A stretch of 38,814 bases of DNA from an uncultured Collinsella sp. (GCA_902464645.1 CABQKL010000005.1:1-38814), one strand, 5' to 3'; positions 17,412 to 24,791 are shown, counted from the first letter of the stretch. The notes: generated from the letters alone by a model not told the origin. Program-made: numbers and translations.

Positions 17412-17505
17412 ACCTGCGAAAAGTGCAATATACGGAGGTCAAAGTTAAGCCCCTGACCTGCGATTCCACACAAAGGATGGGAAAGTTTTCGCAGGCACAG
17501 GGGCT
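17412..17505. other. structured intergenic element between pyrF and mihF
   Basis: Two alternative pairings share one arm. Arms AGCCCCTG (17448-17455) and CAGGGGCT (17498-17505) enclose CTGCGA (17458-17463) and TCGCAG (17489-17494). A competing perfect 10-bp stem is CCTGCGAAAA (17413-17422) with TTTTCGCAGG (17486-17495). It lacks a T-run on either strand, so it is not a standard terminator. It sits in the 240-base gap between the pyrF stop and mihF start and looks like a defined element rather than random spacer. Confidence 0.55.
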
Positions 17506-17550
17506 AATTTGTGCTAATGAGACCCAAAAGTGGTGACTTGAGGGAATCTT

Positions 17551-18267
17551 TTAGGCGACGTTTTCGACCAGCTCGGCAACGATGGCGTCAAAGGCGGCAA
17601 CTGGGTCGTCGGCACCGGTGATGGGTCGGCCCACCACGATATGGCTCGCGCCGCGCTCGATAGCCTGGGAGGGCGTCGCCACACGGGATTGGTCGCCCAG
17701 GGCGGCACCCACCGGACGCACGCCCGGAGTCACGATCAGCGCGTCGGGGCCGAGCAACTCGCGCATGTCATGGGCCTCCATCGGCGAGCACACGATGCCG
17801 TCGATGCCGTTGGCCTGTGCAAGCTTCGCCAGACGGGCGGCCTCCTCGGCCACGGGCGACTCGACGCCGATCTCGCTCAAGGCATCCTGATTCATGCTCG
17901 TGAGCACGGTGATGGCGACGAGCTTGGCGCGGTCCTCGCGCGCCTCCTCGGCACCCTCGCGGCAGGCAGCGAGCATGGCGCCCGAACCCAAGCCGTGAAC
18001 CGAGAGCAGGTCGGCACCGGCAAGCGAGGCCGAACGGGCGGCACCGCGAACCTGATGCGGAATATCATGGAACTTAAGGTCAAGGAAGACCTTAAAGCGC
18101 AGGTCCTTGAACGTCTTGACGATCTGGGGACCCTCGGCGTAATAGAGCGTCATACCAACCTTGAGCCAGGCAGCATGGCCCGAAAGCTCGTGGGCGAGCT
18201 CGAGCGCACGCTCGCGGTCGCAGTCGAGAGCGACGATTACGCGGTCGCGGGCATCGGTCTCTAGCAT
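17551..18267 (-). CDS. pyrF: orotidine 5'-phosphate decarboxylase
   Basis: This 238-residue TIM-barrel enzyme makes UMP from OMP, the last step of de novo UMP synthesis. The active-site motif DLKFHDIP (Asp, Lys, Asp) is intact, together with the N-terminal VIVALDCD strand and the phosphate-binding VTPGVRP region. The ATG at 18267 is chosen; residues upstream from 18357 are not family-like. The start overlaps the end of pyrD by seven bases. It is the last gene of the pyr operon, followed by the structured element at 17412-17505. Confidence 0.96.
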   Translation of the reverse strand: MLETDARDRVIVALDCDRERALELAHELSGHAAWLKVGMTLYYAEGPQIVKTFKDLRFKVFLDLKFHDIPHQVRGAARSASLAGADLLSVHGLGSGAMLAACREGAEEAREDRAKLVAITVLTSMNQDALSEIGVESPVAEEAARLAKLAQANGIDGIVCSPMEAHDMRELLGPDALIVTPGVRPVGAALGDQSRVATPSQAIERGASHIVVGRPITGADDPVAAFDAIVAELVENVA

Positions 18268-19184
18268 TCGAAAGCACCTACCAGTTCGTTGATGTCCTTC
18301 ACGCCCTGGGACTCGGCCCAGGCCTCGAGCTCGTGCGCGATCTTGAGCGAAGCGCACGGATCGACGAAGTTGGCCATGCCGACCGACACGCAGGTAGCGC
18401 CAGCCAGGATAAACTCGGCCGCATCTTCACCGGTCATGACGCCGCCGACACCGTTGATGGGGATATCGACGGCCTGGGCAACCTCCCAGACCATGCGCAC
18501 GGCGATGTGGTGGCACAGCGGGCCCGAAAGACCGCCCTTGGGCTTGGCCACGCGGGACTTGCGTGTATGAACGTCGATGGCCATGCCCTGAATGGAGTTG
18601 ATGACCGAAAGGCCGTCGGCGCCGGCAGCCTCGAGGGCCTTGGCGATCTCGGCGACGTTGACCGGCGCCATCTTCACGAACAGCGGCTTATCGGTCACCT
18701 TGCGGCAGGCAGCCATAACGGAAGAGGCGCCCTCGGGCGTGGAGCCCATGGCGGCACCGCCGGCGGCGATATTAGGGCAGCTCACGTTGATCTCGTAGCC
18801 GGCAGCCCAGGGGCACAGCTCGACATACATCTCGAGCGCGCGGACAAACTCCTCGACGGAGTGGCCGGCAACCTGACAGATGACCTGACAGCCGTCCTTG
18901 GACAGCTGTTCGAGCCACGGACCGGACTCGCGGGCAAAAGCGGCCACGCCGGGGTTCTGAAGGCCCACGGAGTTGATCATGCCGCCGGGAATCTCGGCCA
19001 TGCGGGGCGCGGGGTTGCCGGGCCAGGGCTCGGCAGCGCAACCCTTGGTGGTGATGGCGCCCAGCTGGGAAACATCAAAGAAGTTCTGGAACTGCCAACC
19101 GTAGCCAAAGGTACCGGCTGCGGTGTTGATGGGGTTCTGCATCTTGACGCCGCCGAAATCGACGGCCATGTTCACGGTACCCAC
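18261..19184 (-). CDS. pyrD: dihydroorotate dehydrogenase, catalytic subunit (class 1B)
   Basis: This is an FMN-containing TIM-barrel enzyme of about 307 residues that oxidises dihydroorotate to orotate. The catalytic cysteine lies in INVSCPN, with lysine motifs FVKMAP and ITTKG. Pairing with pyrK marks it as the NAD-linked class 1B type. The GTG at 19184, which shares one base with the pyrK stop (TAGTG) and follows AAGGTGG by ten bases, is preferred; the ATG at 19169 is an alternative. The 3' end overlaps pyrF. Confidence 0.94.
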   Translation of the reverse strand: MGTVNMAVDFGGVKMQNPINTAAGTFGYGWQFQNFFDVSQLGAITTKGCAAEPWPGNPAPRMAEIPGGMINSVGLQNPGVAAFARESGPWLEQLSKDGCQVICQVAGHSVEEFVRALEMYVELCPWAAGYEINVSCPNIAAGGAAMGSTPEGASSVMAACRKVTDKPLFVKMAPVNVAEIAKALEAAGADGLSVINSIQGMAIDVHTRKSRVAKPKGGLSGPLCHHIAVRMVWEVAQAVDIPINGVGGVMTGEDAAEFILAGATCVSVGMANFVDPCASLKIAHELEAWAESQGVKDINELVGAFEC

Positions 19185-19975
19185 TAGAAGACCACCACCT
19201 TGGAAGCATCGAACACGGGGCCGCACATGCAAGCGCCCTTCATACCGTCGACCGTCTCGACATTGCAGGTGTTGCAGGCGCCAAAGCCACAGCTCATCAT
19301 GCGCTCAAGCGACACCTCGCAGTACGCACCGGCCTCGGCGGCGGCGGCGGCGACTTTCTTCATCATGACAGCGGGGCCGCAGCTGGCCACGTAGTCGTAG
19401 CCGCCCTCGCCGAGCAGCTCGGCGGCAGGATCGGTGCAAAAACCGTGCGTGCCAAGCGAACCGTTGTCAGTGCAAACGTTGACCGTGTCGCACAAAGCGC
19501 GGAACTCATCGATGCCCACGGCCTTGGACGCGGTACCAAAGCCCAGGCACACGTCGACAGCCACACCCTGCTCGGCAAGCTTACCGGCAAGGCACAGCAC
19601 GGGCGGAACGCCGATGCCGCCCGCCACGAGCAGCGCCTTCCTGGTGCCCTCGGGCACGAACCAGCCGCGGCCGCCAGGACCCAGCAGATTAGAGGTGGAG
19701 CCGGGGCCCATCTGCGACAGACGACGGGTGTCGTCGCCCACGACGGCGTACCACAGCTCGACGGTGCCGGCCTGGGCGTCGGCGCGATAGAAGCTCAGGG
19801 GCACGCGAAGCAGCGAGGACGCATCACCGGGCACGGCAATGTTCACAAACTGACCGGGCTTGAGCGCACTTGCAAGCTTGGGGGCCGAGATGACGAGCGA
19901 GAAGATGCCGTCGGCGATCTCCTGGTTCGAGACGACCTCGAAGTCGTGCATGCGTGCAGTGGAAGGTGTGGGCAT
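19184..19975 (-). CDS. pyrK: dihydroorotate dehydrogenase electron transfer subunit
   Basis: This is a 263-residue iron-sulfur flavoprotein passing electrons from dihydroorotate dehydrogenase to NAD. An FAD-binding beta-barrel (RVPLSFYR) is followed by an NAD domain (LLVAGGIGVPPVL), and a C-terminal [2Fe-2S] site has cysteines 229, 234, 237 and 249 in CGFGACNTC and GAC. The ATG at 19975 has GGAG nine bases upstream. Unlike the other pyr genes it is separated from its upstream neighbour pyrC by 92 bases holding two hairpins. Confidence 0.94.
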   Translation of the reverse strand: MPTPSTARMHDFEVVSNQEIADGIFSLVISAPKLASALKPGQFVNIAVPGDASSLLRVPLSFYRADAQAGTVELWYAVVGDDTRRLSQMGPGSTSNLLGPGGRGWFVPEGTRKALLVAGGIGVPPVLCLAGKLAEQGVAVDVCLGFGTASKAVGIDEFRALCDTVNVCTDNGSLGTHGFCTDPAAELLGEGGYDYVASCGPAVMMKKVAAAAAEAGAYCEVSLERMMSCGFGACNTCNVETVDGMKGACMCGPVFDASKVVVF

Positions 19976-19990
19976 AGACGCTCCAATCCC

Positions 19991-20047
19991 CCATGCGGTT
20001 GCATGGTCAAAACGAACAGAAAGCGCGGCACCGCAAGGGCGCCGCGC
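19991..20047 (-). promoter_or_regulatory. two hairpins in the pyrC-pyrK gap
   Basis: Downstream of pyrC on the minus strand, GCGCGGC (20047-20041) pairs with GCCGCGC (20029-20023) and is followed by TTTCTGTTC, resembling a weak terminator. A second hairpin, CCATGC-AACC-GCATGG (20006-19991), ends seven bases before the pyrK ribosome site. They may lower expression of pyrKDF relative to pyrRBC, or simply stabilise mRNA ends. Confidence 0.5.
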
Positions 20048-20067
20048 ACATAAGCGATAAGGCAATG

Positions 20068-21357
20068 CTAGCAGATGCAGCCGTCGGCGAGCGTCTGCTT
20101 GCCGCCGACAAACACATCGGTGGCACGACCGGTGAGCGTGCGGCCGGCGAAACCGGAGTTCTCGGCGCGCGACTCGTAACCGTCCTCGCCGACCGTCCAG
20201 GTGGCGGACGCGTCGAACACGGTCAGATCGGCAACGGAGCCCGCCTTGACCTGAACCTGGTCGAGGCCTAGGATCTCACGCGGCTTGATGGCCATGAGCT
20301 CGACCATGCGGCCCACGCTCATCTTGCCCGTGTTGACCAGCTCGGTGAGCACGAGCGACAGCGAGGTCTCGAGGCCAATCATGCCAAAGGGTGCGAGCTC
20401 GAACTCGCGGGCCTTCTCCCACGGAGTGTGCGGAGCGTGATCGGTGACGATAACGTCGACGGTACCGTCGATGACACCCTGACGGATGGCCTCGGCGTCC
20501 TCGTCGGTGCGCAGCGGCGGATTGACCTTGAGCGAGGTGTTGTAGGTCTCGTCCAGGTCGTTCTCGGTCAGGAACATGTGGTGCGGGGTAGCCTCGCAGG
20601 TAACCCGAACGCCAGCGGCCTTACCGGCGCGCACGATTTCCAGGCCATGGGCGGTGGAGATGTGCTGGATGTGCAGCTTGGCACCGGTCAGCTTAGCGAT
20701 CTCGATGTCGCGAGCGATCTGGAGCTCCTCGCCGGCAGCCGGCCAGCCCTCGAGGGCCAGACGGGTCGAAACCTTGCCCTCGTTGATCTGGCCGTGGCCG
20801 ACCAGGTCCTCGTCCTGGCAGTGGCTCATAAAGACCTTGCCGAACATCTTGCCGTAGTCCATGCAGCGACGGAGCATGCCCGCGCCCTGTACGCCGCGAC
20901 CGTCGTCGGTAAAGGCGACGGCGCCGTGGGCGACCATATCGCCCATCTCGGACATAGCCTCGCCCTTAAGGCCGCGGGTCATGGCGCCCGACGGATAGAC
21001 GCGGCAGTGACCGACCTCGGCAGCGCGGGACTTGACGAACTCCACGACGGTGCCGTTATCGGTGACGGGATCGGTGTTGGGCATGGCGCACACGCCGGTG
21101 AAGCCGCCCTTGGCAGCTGCGCGGGTACCGCTCTCGATGTCCTCTTTGACCTCATAGCCGGGCTCGCGAAGGTGAACGTGCATATCCACCAGGCCAGGGA
21201 CGAGGTACTTGCCGGAAAGGTCGCGGACCTCGGCTCCCTCGACGGCGAGATTCTCGCCGACCTCGGCGATCTTGTCGCCGTCAATCAGGACGTCAACGAC
21301 ACCGTCAAGCTCGACGGACGGGTCGACGACGTGGGCATTCTTAAGAAGCAAGGCCAT
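20068..21357 (-). CDS. pyrC: dihydroorotase (class I)
   Basis: This is a 429-residue metal-dependent amidohydrolase closing N-carbamoyl-aspartate to dihydroorotate. Metal-binding motifs are visible in order: HVHLREPG, then MPNTD, HIQHIST and the catalytic DHAPH. The length fits the Gram-positive class I enzyme. The ATG at 21357 follows GGAGG by eight bases and overlaps the end of pyrB by 17 bases; a longer reading from 21513 is only shadow sequence. pyrB-pyrC adjacency is usual because the enzymes act consecutively. Confidence 0.96.
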   Translation of the reverse strand: MALLLKNAHVVDPSVELDGVVDVLIDGDKIAEVGENLAVEGAEVRDLSGKYLVPGLVDMHVHLREPGYEVKEDIESGTRAAAKGGFTGVCAMPNTDPVTDNGTVVEFVKSRAAEVGHCRVYPSGAMTRGLKGEAMSEMGDMVAHGAVAFTDDGRGVQGAGMLRRCMDYGKMFGKVFMSHCQDEDLVGHGQINEGKVSTRLALEGWPAAGEELQIARDIEIAKLTGAKLHIQHISTAHGLEIVRAGKAAGVRVTCEATPHHMFLTENDLDETYNTSLKVNPPLRTDEDAEAIRQGVIDGTVDVIVTDHAPHTPWEKAREFELAPFGMIGLETSLSLVLTELVNTGKMSVGRMVELMAIKPREILGLDQVQVKAGSVADLTVFDASATWTVGEDGYESRAENSGFAGRTLTGRATDVFVGGKQTLADGCIC

Positions 21358-22285
21358 TATCGGCACCTCCAAGCAGCAGATACAGGATAGCCATACGCAC
21401 GCAGATACCGGCGTAGACCTGCTCCAGGATGACGGAGCGTTGCGGGTGGTCGGCCATATAGGAGTCGAACTCAACGCCGCGGTTGATGGGGCCCGGGTGG
21501 CAGATGATCGCATCGGGCTTCATGAGCTTCTCGCGGTCCTTGGTCAGGCCGAAGAGCTTGTGGTACTCGCGAATGGTCGGGAACGGGGCACCCTCGAGGC
21601 GCTCCTGCTGCACGCGCAGCATGTAGACGACGTCCAGCTCGGGCAGGACGGAATCGAGGTCGCTCGTCACGTGGTCGCAGCCCAGGACCTCGGGCGCCGG
21701 CGGCAGCAGCGTGCCGGGGGCGACGGCGTAGGTCTCGCAGCCCATGATCTTAAGGGCGGGGATCAGCGAGCCGCACACGCGGGAGTGGGCGATATCGCCG
21801 ACGACGGCGACCTTCAGACCGTGGAAGTCACCCTTGTGCTCCCAGATGGTGTACAGGTCGAGCAAGGCCTGCGTGGGATGGTTGTGCTTGCCGTCACCGG
21901 CGCAGATGACGCTTGCGGGCGAGTTCTGCGTGACGATGTAGGGAGCACCGGCGTGCTTATCGCGAACGACGATGCAGTCGATCTTATAGGCGTTGAGGGT
22001 CTCGACGGTGTCGACGAGGCTCTCACCCTTGACCGTGGAGGTCGAGGAGCCGCCAAAGTTAAGACTGTCGGCCGAAAGACGCTTCTCGGCGAGCTCGAAG
22101 GAGCTGCGGGTGCGCGTCGAGGGCTCGTTGAACATGTTGACGATGGTCTTGCCCTTGAGCGTGGGGACCTTCTTGATCGCACGCTCGTTGACCTCGGAGA
22201 ACGCCTTGGCGGTCTCGAGGATGAGCTTAATGTCCTCTTCGGAGTACTCGGTAATGTCGATCAGGTGCTTATGGTTGAACGCCAC
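21341..22285 (-). CDS. pyrB: aspartate carbamoyltransferase catalytic subunit
   Basis: This enzyme of about 314 residues joins carbamoyl phosphate and aspartate. The carbamoyl-phosphate motif STRTRSSFE, HPTQALLDL and the C-terminal CHPGPINRGVE are present. No pyrI regulatory gene is visible, as in other Gram-positives. The start is taken as the GTG at 22285: GGGAGG lies about 11 bases upstream, whereas the GTG at 22297 overlaps that ribosome site and is improbable. It begins four bases after the pyrR stop and overlaps pyrC at its end. Confidence 0.95.
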   Translation of the reverse strand: MAFNHKHLIDITEYSEEDIKLILETAKAFSEVNERAIKKVPTLKGKTIVNMFNEPSTRTRSSFELAEKRLSADSLNFGGSSTSTVKGESLVDTVETLNAYKIDCIVVRDKHAGAPYIVTQNSPASVICAGDGKHNHPTQALLDLYTIWEHKGDFHGLKVAVVGDIAHSRVCGSLIPALKIMGCETYAVAPGTLLPPAPEVLGCDHVTSDLDSVLPELDVVYMLRVQQERLEGAPFPTIREYHKLFGLTKDREKLMKPDAIICHPGPINRGVEFDSYMADHPQRSVILEQVYAGICVRMAILYLLLGGADNGLAS

Positions 22286-22289
22286 GGTA

Positions 22290-22874
22290 CTACTCACCTC
22301 CCAGCGGCGCGGAGCCCACGTGGGAACCCGGCGCGACGTCGTTAATCTCGACGGCGGTGTGGCCGTCGACTTCCTTCATATATAGGTGCACGTTCTCCTC
22401 ATGCGACGAGGGAACGTTCTTGCCGACAAAGTCCGGCGAGATGGGGAGCTCGCGGTGGCCGCGGTCAACGAGGACTGCCAGCTCAATACGGCTCGGACGG
22501 CCCAAGTCCATGACGGCGTCGAGAGCGGCGCGAATGGTACGGCCCGTATACAGGATGTCGTCCACCAGCACGACGCGCTTGCCGTCGACGCTAAAGGGAA
22601 TGTTGGTGGCGTGGATCGCGGGAGCGAAATTGGTAGCGTAGTCATCGCGGTAGAAGCTGATGTCGAGGCTGCCGAGCGGAACGTCGACGCCCTCGATCTC
22701 CTTGATCTCCTCGGCGAGCTTCTTTGCCAGAAGGTCGCCGCGCGTGACGATGCCGACCAGAGCGAGGTCTTCACAGCCCTCGTTGTGCTCGAGAATCTCG
22801 TGCGCGATGCGGGTCATCGCTCGATTGACGGCGGTCTCGTCCATAATGACCGCCTTGGGGGAAGTCGTGCCCAT
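22290..22874 (-). CDS. pyrR: bifunctional pyr operon regulator / uracil phosphoribosyltransferase PyrR
   Basis: This is a 194-residue phosphoribosyltransferase-fold protein that senses UMP and controls pyr mRNA; it also has some uracil phosphoribosyltransferase activity. The PRPP-binding motif VVLVDDILYTGRTIRAALD is intact, as is the VGIVTRGD segment. A C-terminal tail of about 15 residues after the EINDV region is longer than in Bacillus. The ATG at 22874 has AAGGAG four bases upstream. As first gene of the pyr operon it follows a structured leader (22897-23035) that is its probable target. Confidence 0.95.
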   Translation of the reverse strand: MGTTSPKAVIMDETAVNRAMTRIAHEILEHNEGCEDLALVGIVTRGDLLAKKLAEEIKEIEGVDVPLGSLDISFYRDDYATNFAPAIHATNIPFSVDGKRVVLVDDILYTGRTIRAALDAVMDLGRPSRIELAVLVDRGHRELPISPDFVGKNVPSSHEENVHLYMKEVDGHTAVEINDVAPGSHVGSAPLGGE

Positions 22875-22896
22875 CGATCTCCTTCCTCACATGTCT

Positions 22897-23035
22897 TGAC
22901 TGCTGACACAGTCAAAAAAATAGATGCCCGACCGCTCAAAGCGGAACCAGACACCCACAGGAAGGGCTGCTCTTTGGCAGCTATGTAATTCCATGTGGGT
23001 ATCTCGTACCCCTTTAATGGTCAAGGGATAGTGTA
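22897..23035 (-). promoter_or_regulatory. pyrR operon leader, candidate attenuator
   Basis: A -10-like TACACT at 23035-23030 (minus) precedes a leader of about 150 bases. Within it, ACCCACA (23000-22994) can pair with TGTGGGT (22959-22953), enclosing GCTGC-CAAAGA-GCAGC. Next comes a terminator-like hairpin, GTCTGG-CCGCT-TTG-AGCGG-TCGGGC (22952-22926, two-base bulge), then seven T at 22920-22914. A small hairpin GACTG/CAGTC follows before the ribosome site. This is the layout of an attenuator; a clear match to the PyrR-binding loop consensus is lacking, so PyrR as the ligand is inferred from position. Confidence 0.6.
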
Positions 23036-23040
23036 GCCAA

Positions 23041-23272
23041 CCTCAAGCTGAATTGCGAGCATAAATACAGAGCATTCCGTAAACGGAGCCCAATGCCCAA
23101 TAAACCTATATATATTTGTGGGACGAGCTTGAAAACGCACACACGAGCTGGCATAATCCCCTCTGCTGCACGCAAATCGGATCTACGTCCAGGGCCGTGG
23201 CGTGGGCACTATCGCCAAAAGAGAAATATCTCTGTGTAGATTACACACAGGGAGCTGCTTCTGTGCTATAGT
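23041..23272 (+). promoter_or_regulatory. pyrR-rpmB divergent intergenic region and rpmB promoter
   Basis: No gene is seen between the pyrR promoter and rpmB. The rpmB promoter is the extended -10 box TGC-TATAGT at 23264-23272, giving a start near 23279. Just upstream, overlapping the -35 position, is the dyad TGTGTA-GAT-TACACA (23233-23247), a possible operator. A second palindrome TCCGT-AA-ACGGA lies at 23076-23087 between the two divergent promoters. An AT-rich stretch lies at about 23100-23117. Confidence 0.6.
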
Positions 23273-23326
23273 TCAGGCTTGTTTGTTAACGCGACATGTT
23301 CGTTTGTCGCCCAAGGAGGGTCAGTT

Positions 23327-23515
23327 ATGTCCAAAGTTTGCGAAGTTTGCGGTAAGCACCCCGTTGCCGGTCGCTCCATCAGCCACTCTCACCGCGTCAC
23401 CAACCGTAAGTTCCGCCCCAACATCCAGCGCGTCTACGTCGTCGTCGATGGTCACCGTCGCAAGATGAACGTTTGCTCCACCTGCCTCAAGTCCGGCAAG
23501 GTTGCGCGCTCCTAA
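23327..23515 (+). CDS. rpmB: 50S ribosomal protein L28
   Basis: This is a 62-residue large-subunit protein. It keeps both zinc-ribbon cysteine pairs (CEVC near the start, CSTC near the end), marking it as the zinc-containing L28 form. The stretch SISHSHRVTNRKFRPNIQRV is diagnostic for the family. The ATG at 23327 follows AAGGAGGG by six bases; an upstream in-frame ATG (about 23279) is near the predicted transcript start and is not used. It is a single-gene unit with its own promoter and strong terminator. Confidence 0.97.
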   Translation: MSKVCEVCGKHPVAGRSISHSHRVTNRKFRPNIQRVYVVVDGHRRKMNVCSTCLKSGKVARS

Positions 23516-23584
23516 ATAAGGTCTTACCAACAAGTACCTCGGACTCTCCGGGTCAAAGACCTCGCGTTCACATAGAACTTACCA

Positions 23585-23616
23585 AAGGCGCTCTCCCCTA
23601 CGGAGGGCGCCTTTTT
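23585..23616 (+). terminator. rho-independent terminator of rpmB
   Basis: GGCGCTCTCC (23587-23596) pairs with GGAGGGCGCC (23602-23611) around a five-base loop, one G-T pair included, and is followed by five T. The transposase repeat array starts only about six bases beyond it. Confidence 0.92.
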
Positions 23617-23621
23617 GCGCT

Positions 23622-23736
23622 CATTCGGGACAGACTTACATGAGTGTTTTCACGCATTAGGGACAGACTTAGATGGGTGCTTTCCCACTCATTGGGGACA
23701 GACTTAGATGGGTGTTTTCACGCATTGGGGACAGAC
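23622..23736 (+). repeat. REP-like repeat array, left side, four copies
   Basis: Copies begin at 23622, 23655, 23690 and 23723 (last one partial), a period of 33-35 bases. Each starts CATTNGGGACAGACTTA and continues ATGRGTG, a short T-rich loop, and CACNCAT, so that ATGRGTG/CACNCAT can fold into a small hairpin. Copies differ at a few positions, so they are diverged rather than freshly duplicated. Confidence 0.85.
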
Positions 23737-23779
23737 ATGACGCACGCATGCGGCGTCCCGATCGGCTCCGGCCCCTATC

Positions 23780-24556
23780 TCACGCTGCATCCTTCCAGCA
23801 TGCAGTAGCCTTGGTCACGCTTGTGGCGCCGATACCGGTGATACGGGCAATTTGCTTGACCGTGAGATGTGCCCGCCTGAGCCTCAGCAGGCAGGCATCG
23901 CGCTCGGGGCGTGGCAGGGCCTTGAGTAACGCAGGATCTATGCTCGGCAGGACTTCGCGCGCAACGGAAAGAGCCTCCTCATCGGGGATCCGCCGGCGCG
24001 GAAGAACCTCCACTGACCAGATGCGCCCGCCAACTTTCTTGAGATGCTCGCAATAGCGACGGGAGCCTCCGACAACATCGAGCATAGGGGCCGCATCACA
24101 AATGTCAAAGGGATCATAGCCCAGCTGATATGCCTTATAGCTTGACCAGCGGTACGCCTCGAGCGAGTCAAGCGCACCCTTCACGGGATTGAGATGAATA
24201 TAGTCGAGCAGCTGCACTGCCTGCGTGTCCGACTCAACTGCGACCCGCGAATAGCGATTGTCAAACAGATGTCCCGTTCTCCCCGTTTTCCCATTGAAAT
24301 ACTTAGCATATGCCGTCAGCGCGCACTGCATTGCCTTTGAAAGGTTGTCAAATGGGTCATCAACCATCAAATGGAAGTGGTTGTCCATAAGGCACCAAGC
24401 CAACACCGCCACGTCATGGCGCGCAAACCTGTCCGAGATATCCGATAAGAAACGATAACGGTCGGAGTCATCTTCAAAAATAATCTGTTTGGAGTTGCCG
24501 CGGTCAAAGACGTGGTAATAGCCGGTGATCGAAACGGCACGGGCGCATCGGGGCAT
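23780..24556 (-). CDS. REP-associated tyrosine transposase (Y1, HUH family)
   Basis: This 258-residue protein has the Y1 transposase fold of the IS200/IS605 superfamily. The HUH pair is His60 and His62 in DNHFHLMV, and the catalytic tyrosine is probably Tyr119 in DYIHLNPVKG. The start GYYHVFDRGNSKQIIF and the FDNRYS segment are typical of RAYT proteins. A C-terminal helix-turn-helix (about residues 233-253, LTVKQIARITGIGATSVTKA) may bind the repeats. The ATG at 24556 follows AAAGGAGA by four bases. Such enzymes nick single-stranded REP DNA and tend to be domesticated, single-copy genes. The gene opposes rpmB and adhE. Confidence 0.9.
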   Translation of the reverse strand: MPRCARAVSITGYYHVFDRGNSKQIIFEDDSDRYRFLSDISDRFARHDVAVLAWCLMDNHFHLMVDDPFDNLSKAMQCALTAYAKYFNGKTGRTGHLFDNRYSRVAVESDTQAVQLLDYIHLNPVKGALDSLEAYRWSSYKAYQLGYDPFDICDAAPMLDVVGGSRRYCEHLKKVGGRIWSVEVLPRRRIPDEEALSVAREVLPSIDPALLKALPRPERDACLLRLRRAHLTVKQIARITGIGATSVTKATACWKDAA

Positions 24557-24687
24557 AATCTCTCCTTTCAAAGCTGTACAGGCAACACCTAAAAGGAGAG
24601 AAGAAACGCAAAATGCTGAGCCTGTAACCTATTTATATCCAATGAGTGGCAACAACAGGCCCAGAACGGCAAAATGACAAATCGATG

Positions 24688-24734
24688 TCTGTCCCAAATG
24701 AGTGAAAGCACTCATGTAAGCCTGTCCCCAATGA
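24688..24734 (-). repeat. REP-like repeat array, right side, two copies inverted
   Basis: Read on the minus strand, CATTGGGGACAGGCTTA followed by ATGAGTG-CTTT-CACT (from 24734) and then CATTTGGGACAGAC (from 24701) match the left array at nearly every position. Here ATGAGTG-CTTT-CACTCAT forms a perfect 7-bp hairpin. A degenerate third match (CCAATGAGTGG on the plus strand) lies near 24640-24650. Confidence 0.85.
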
Positions 24735-24763
24735 GCGGGGCGATGCTATAGGATAGTTTAGTT

Positions 24764-24791
24764 AAAACGCTTCAGTATATTGAAGCGTTTT
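24764..24791. promoter_or_regulatory. 11-bp inverted repeat upstream of adhE
   Basis: AAAACGCTTCA (24764-24774), spacer GTATAT, and TGAAGCGTTTT (24781-24791) form a perfect dyad about 45 bases upstream of the adhE -10 box. It could be an operator for an adhE regulator. It could also act as a factor-independent terminator, since the right arm ends in TTTT, although neither side has a gene that clearly needs one. It does not match the Rex consensus. Confidence 0.6.

Larger units (their letters stand above)
23622..24734. mobile_element. REP-associated transposase unit with inverted flanking repeat arrays
   Basis: A minus-strand Y1 (HUH) transposase gene is bracketed by arrays of the same ~33-bp repeat: four copies on the left in plus orientation (23622-23736) and two on the right in minus orientation (24688-24734). 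This is the arrangement described for RAYT genes and their REP sequences. The whole block sits between the rpmB terminator and the adhE upstream region and disrupts no gene. Confidence 0.75.

Noticed and set aside
23622..23736. Possible short CRISPR array (direct repeats with ~33-base period)
   Set aside because: The whole unit is conserved from copy to copy; there are no unique spacers, no cas genes, and inverted copies lie on the other side of a RAYT transposase. REP-like repeats explain it better.
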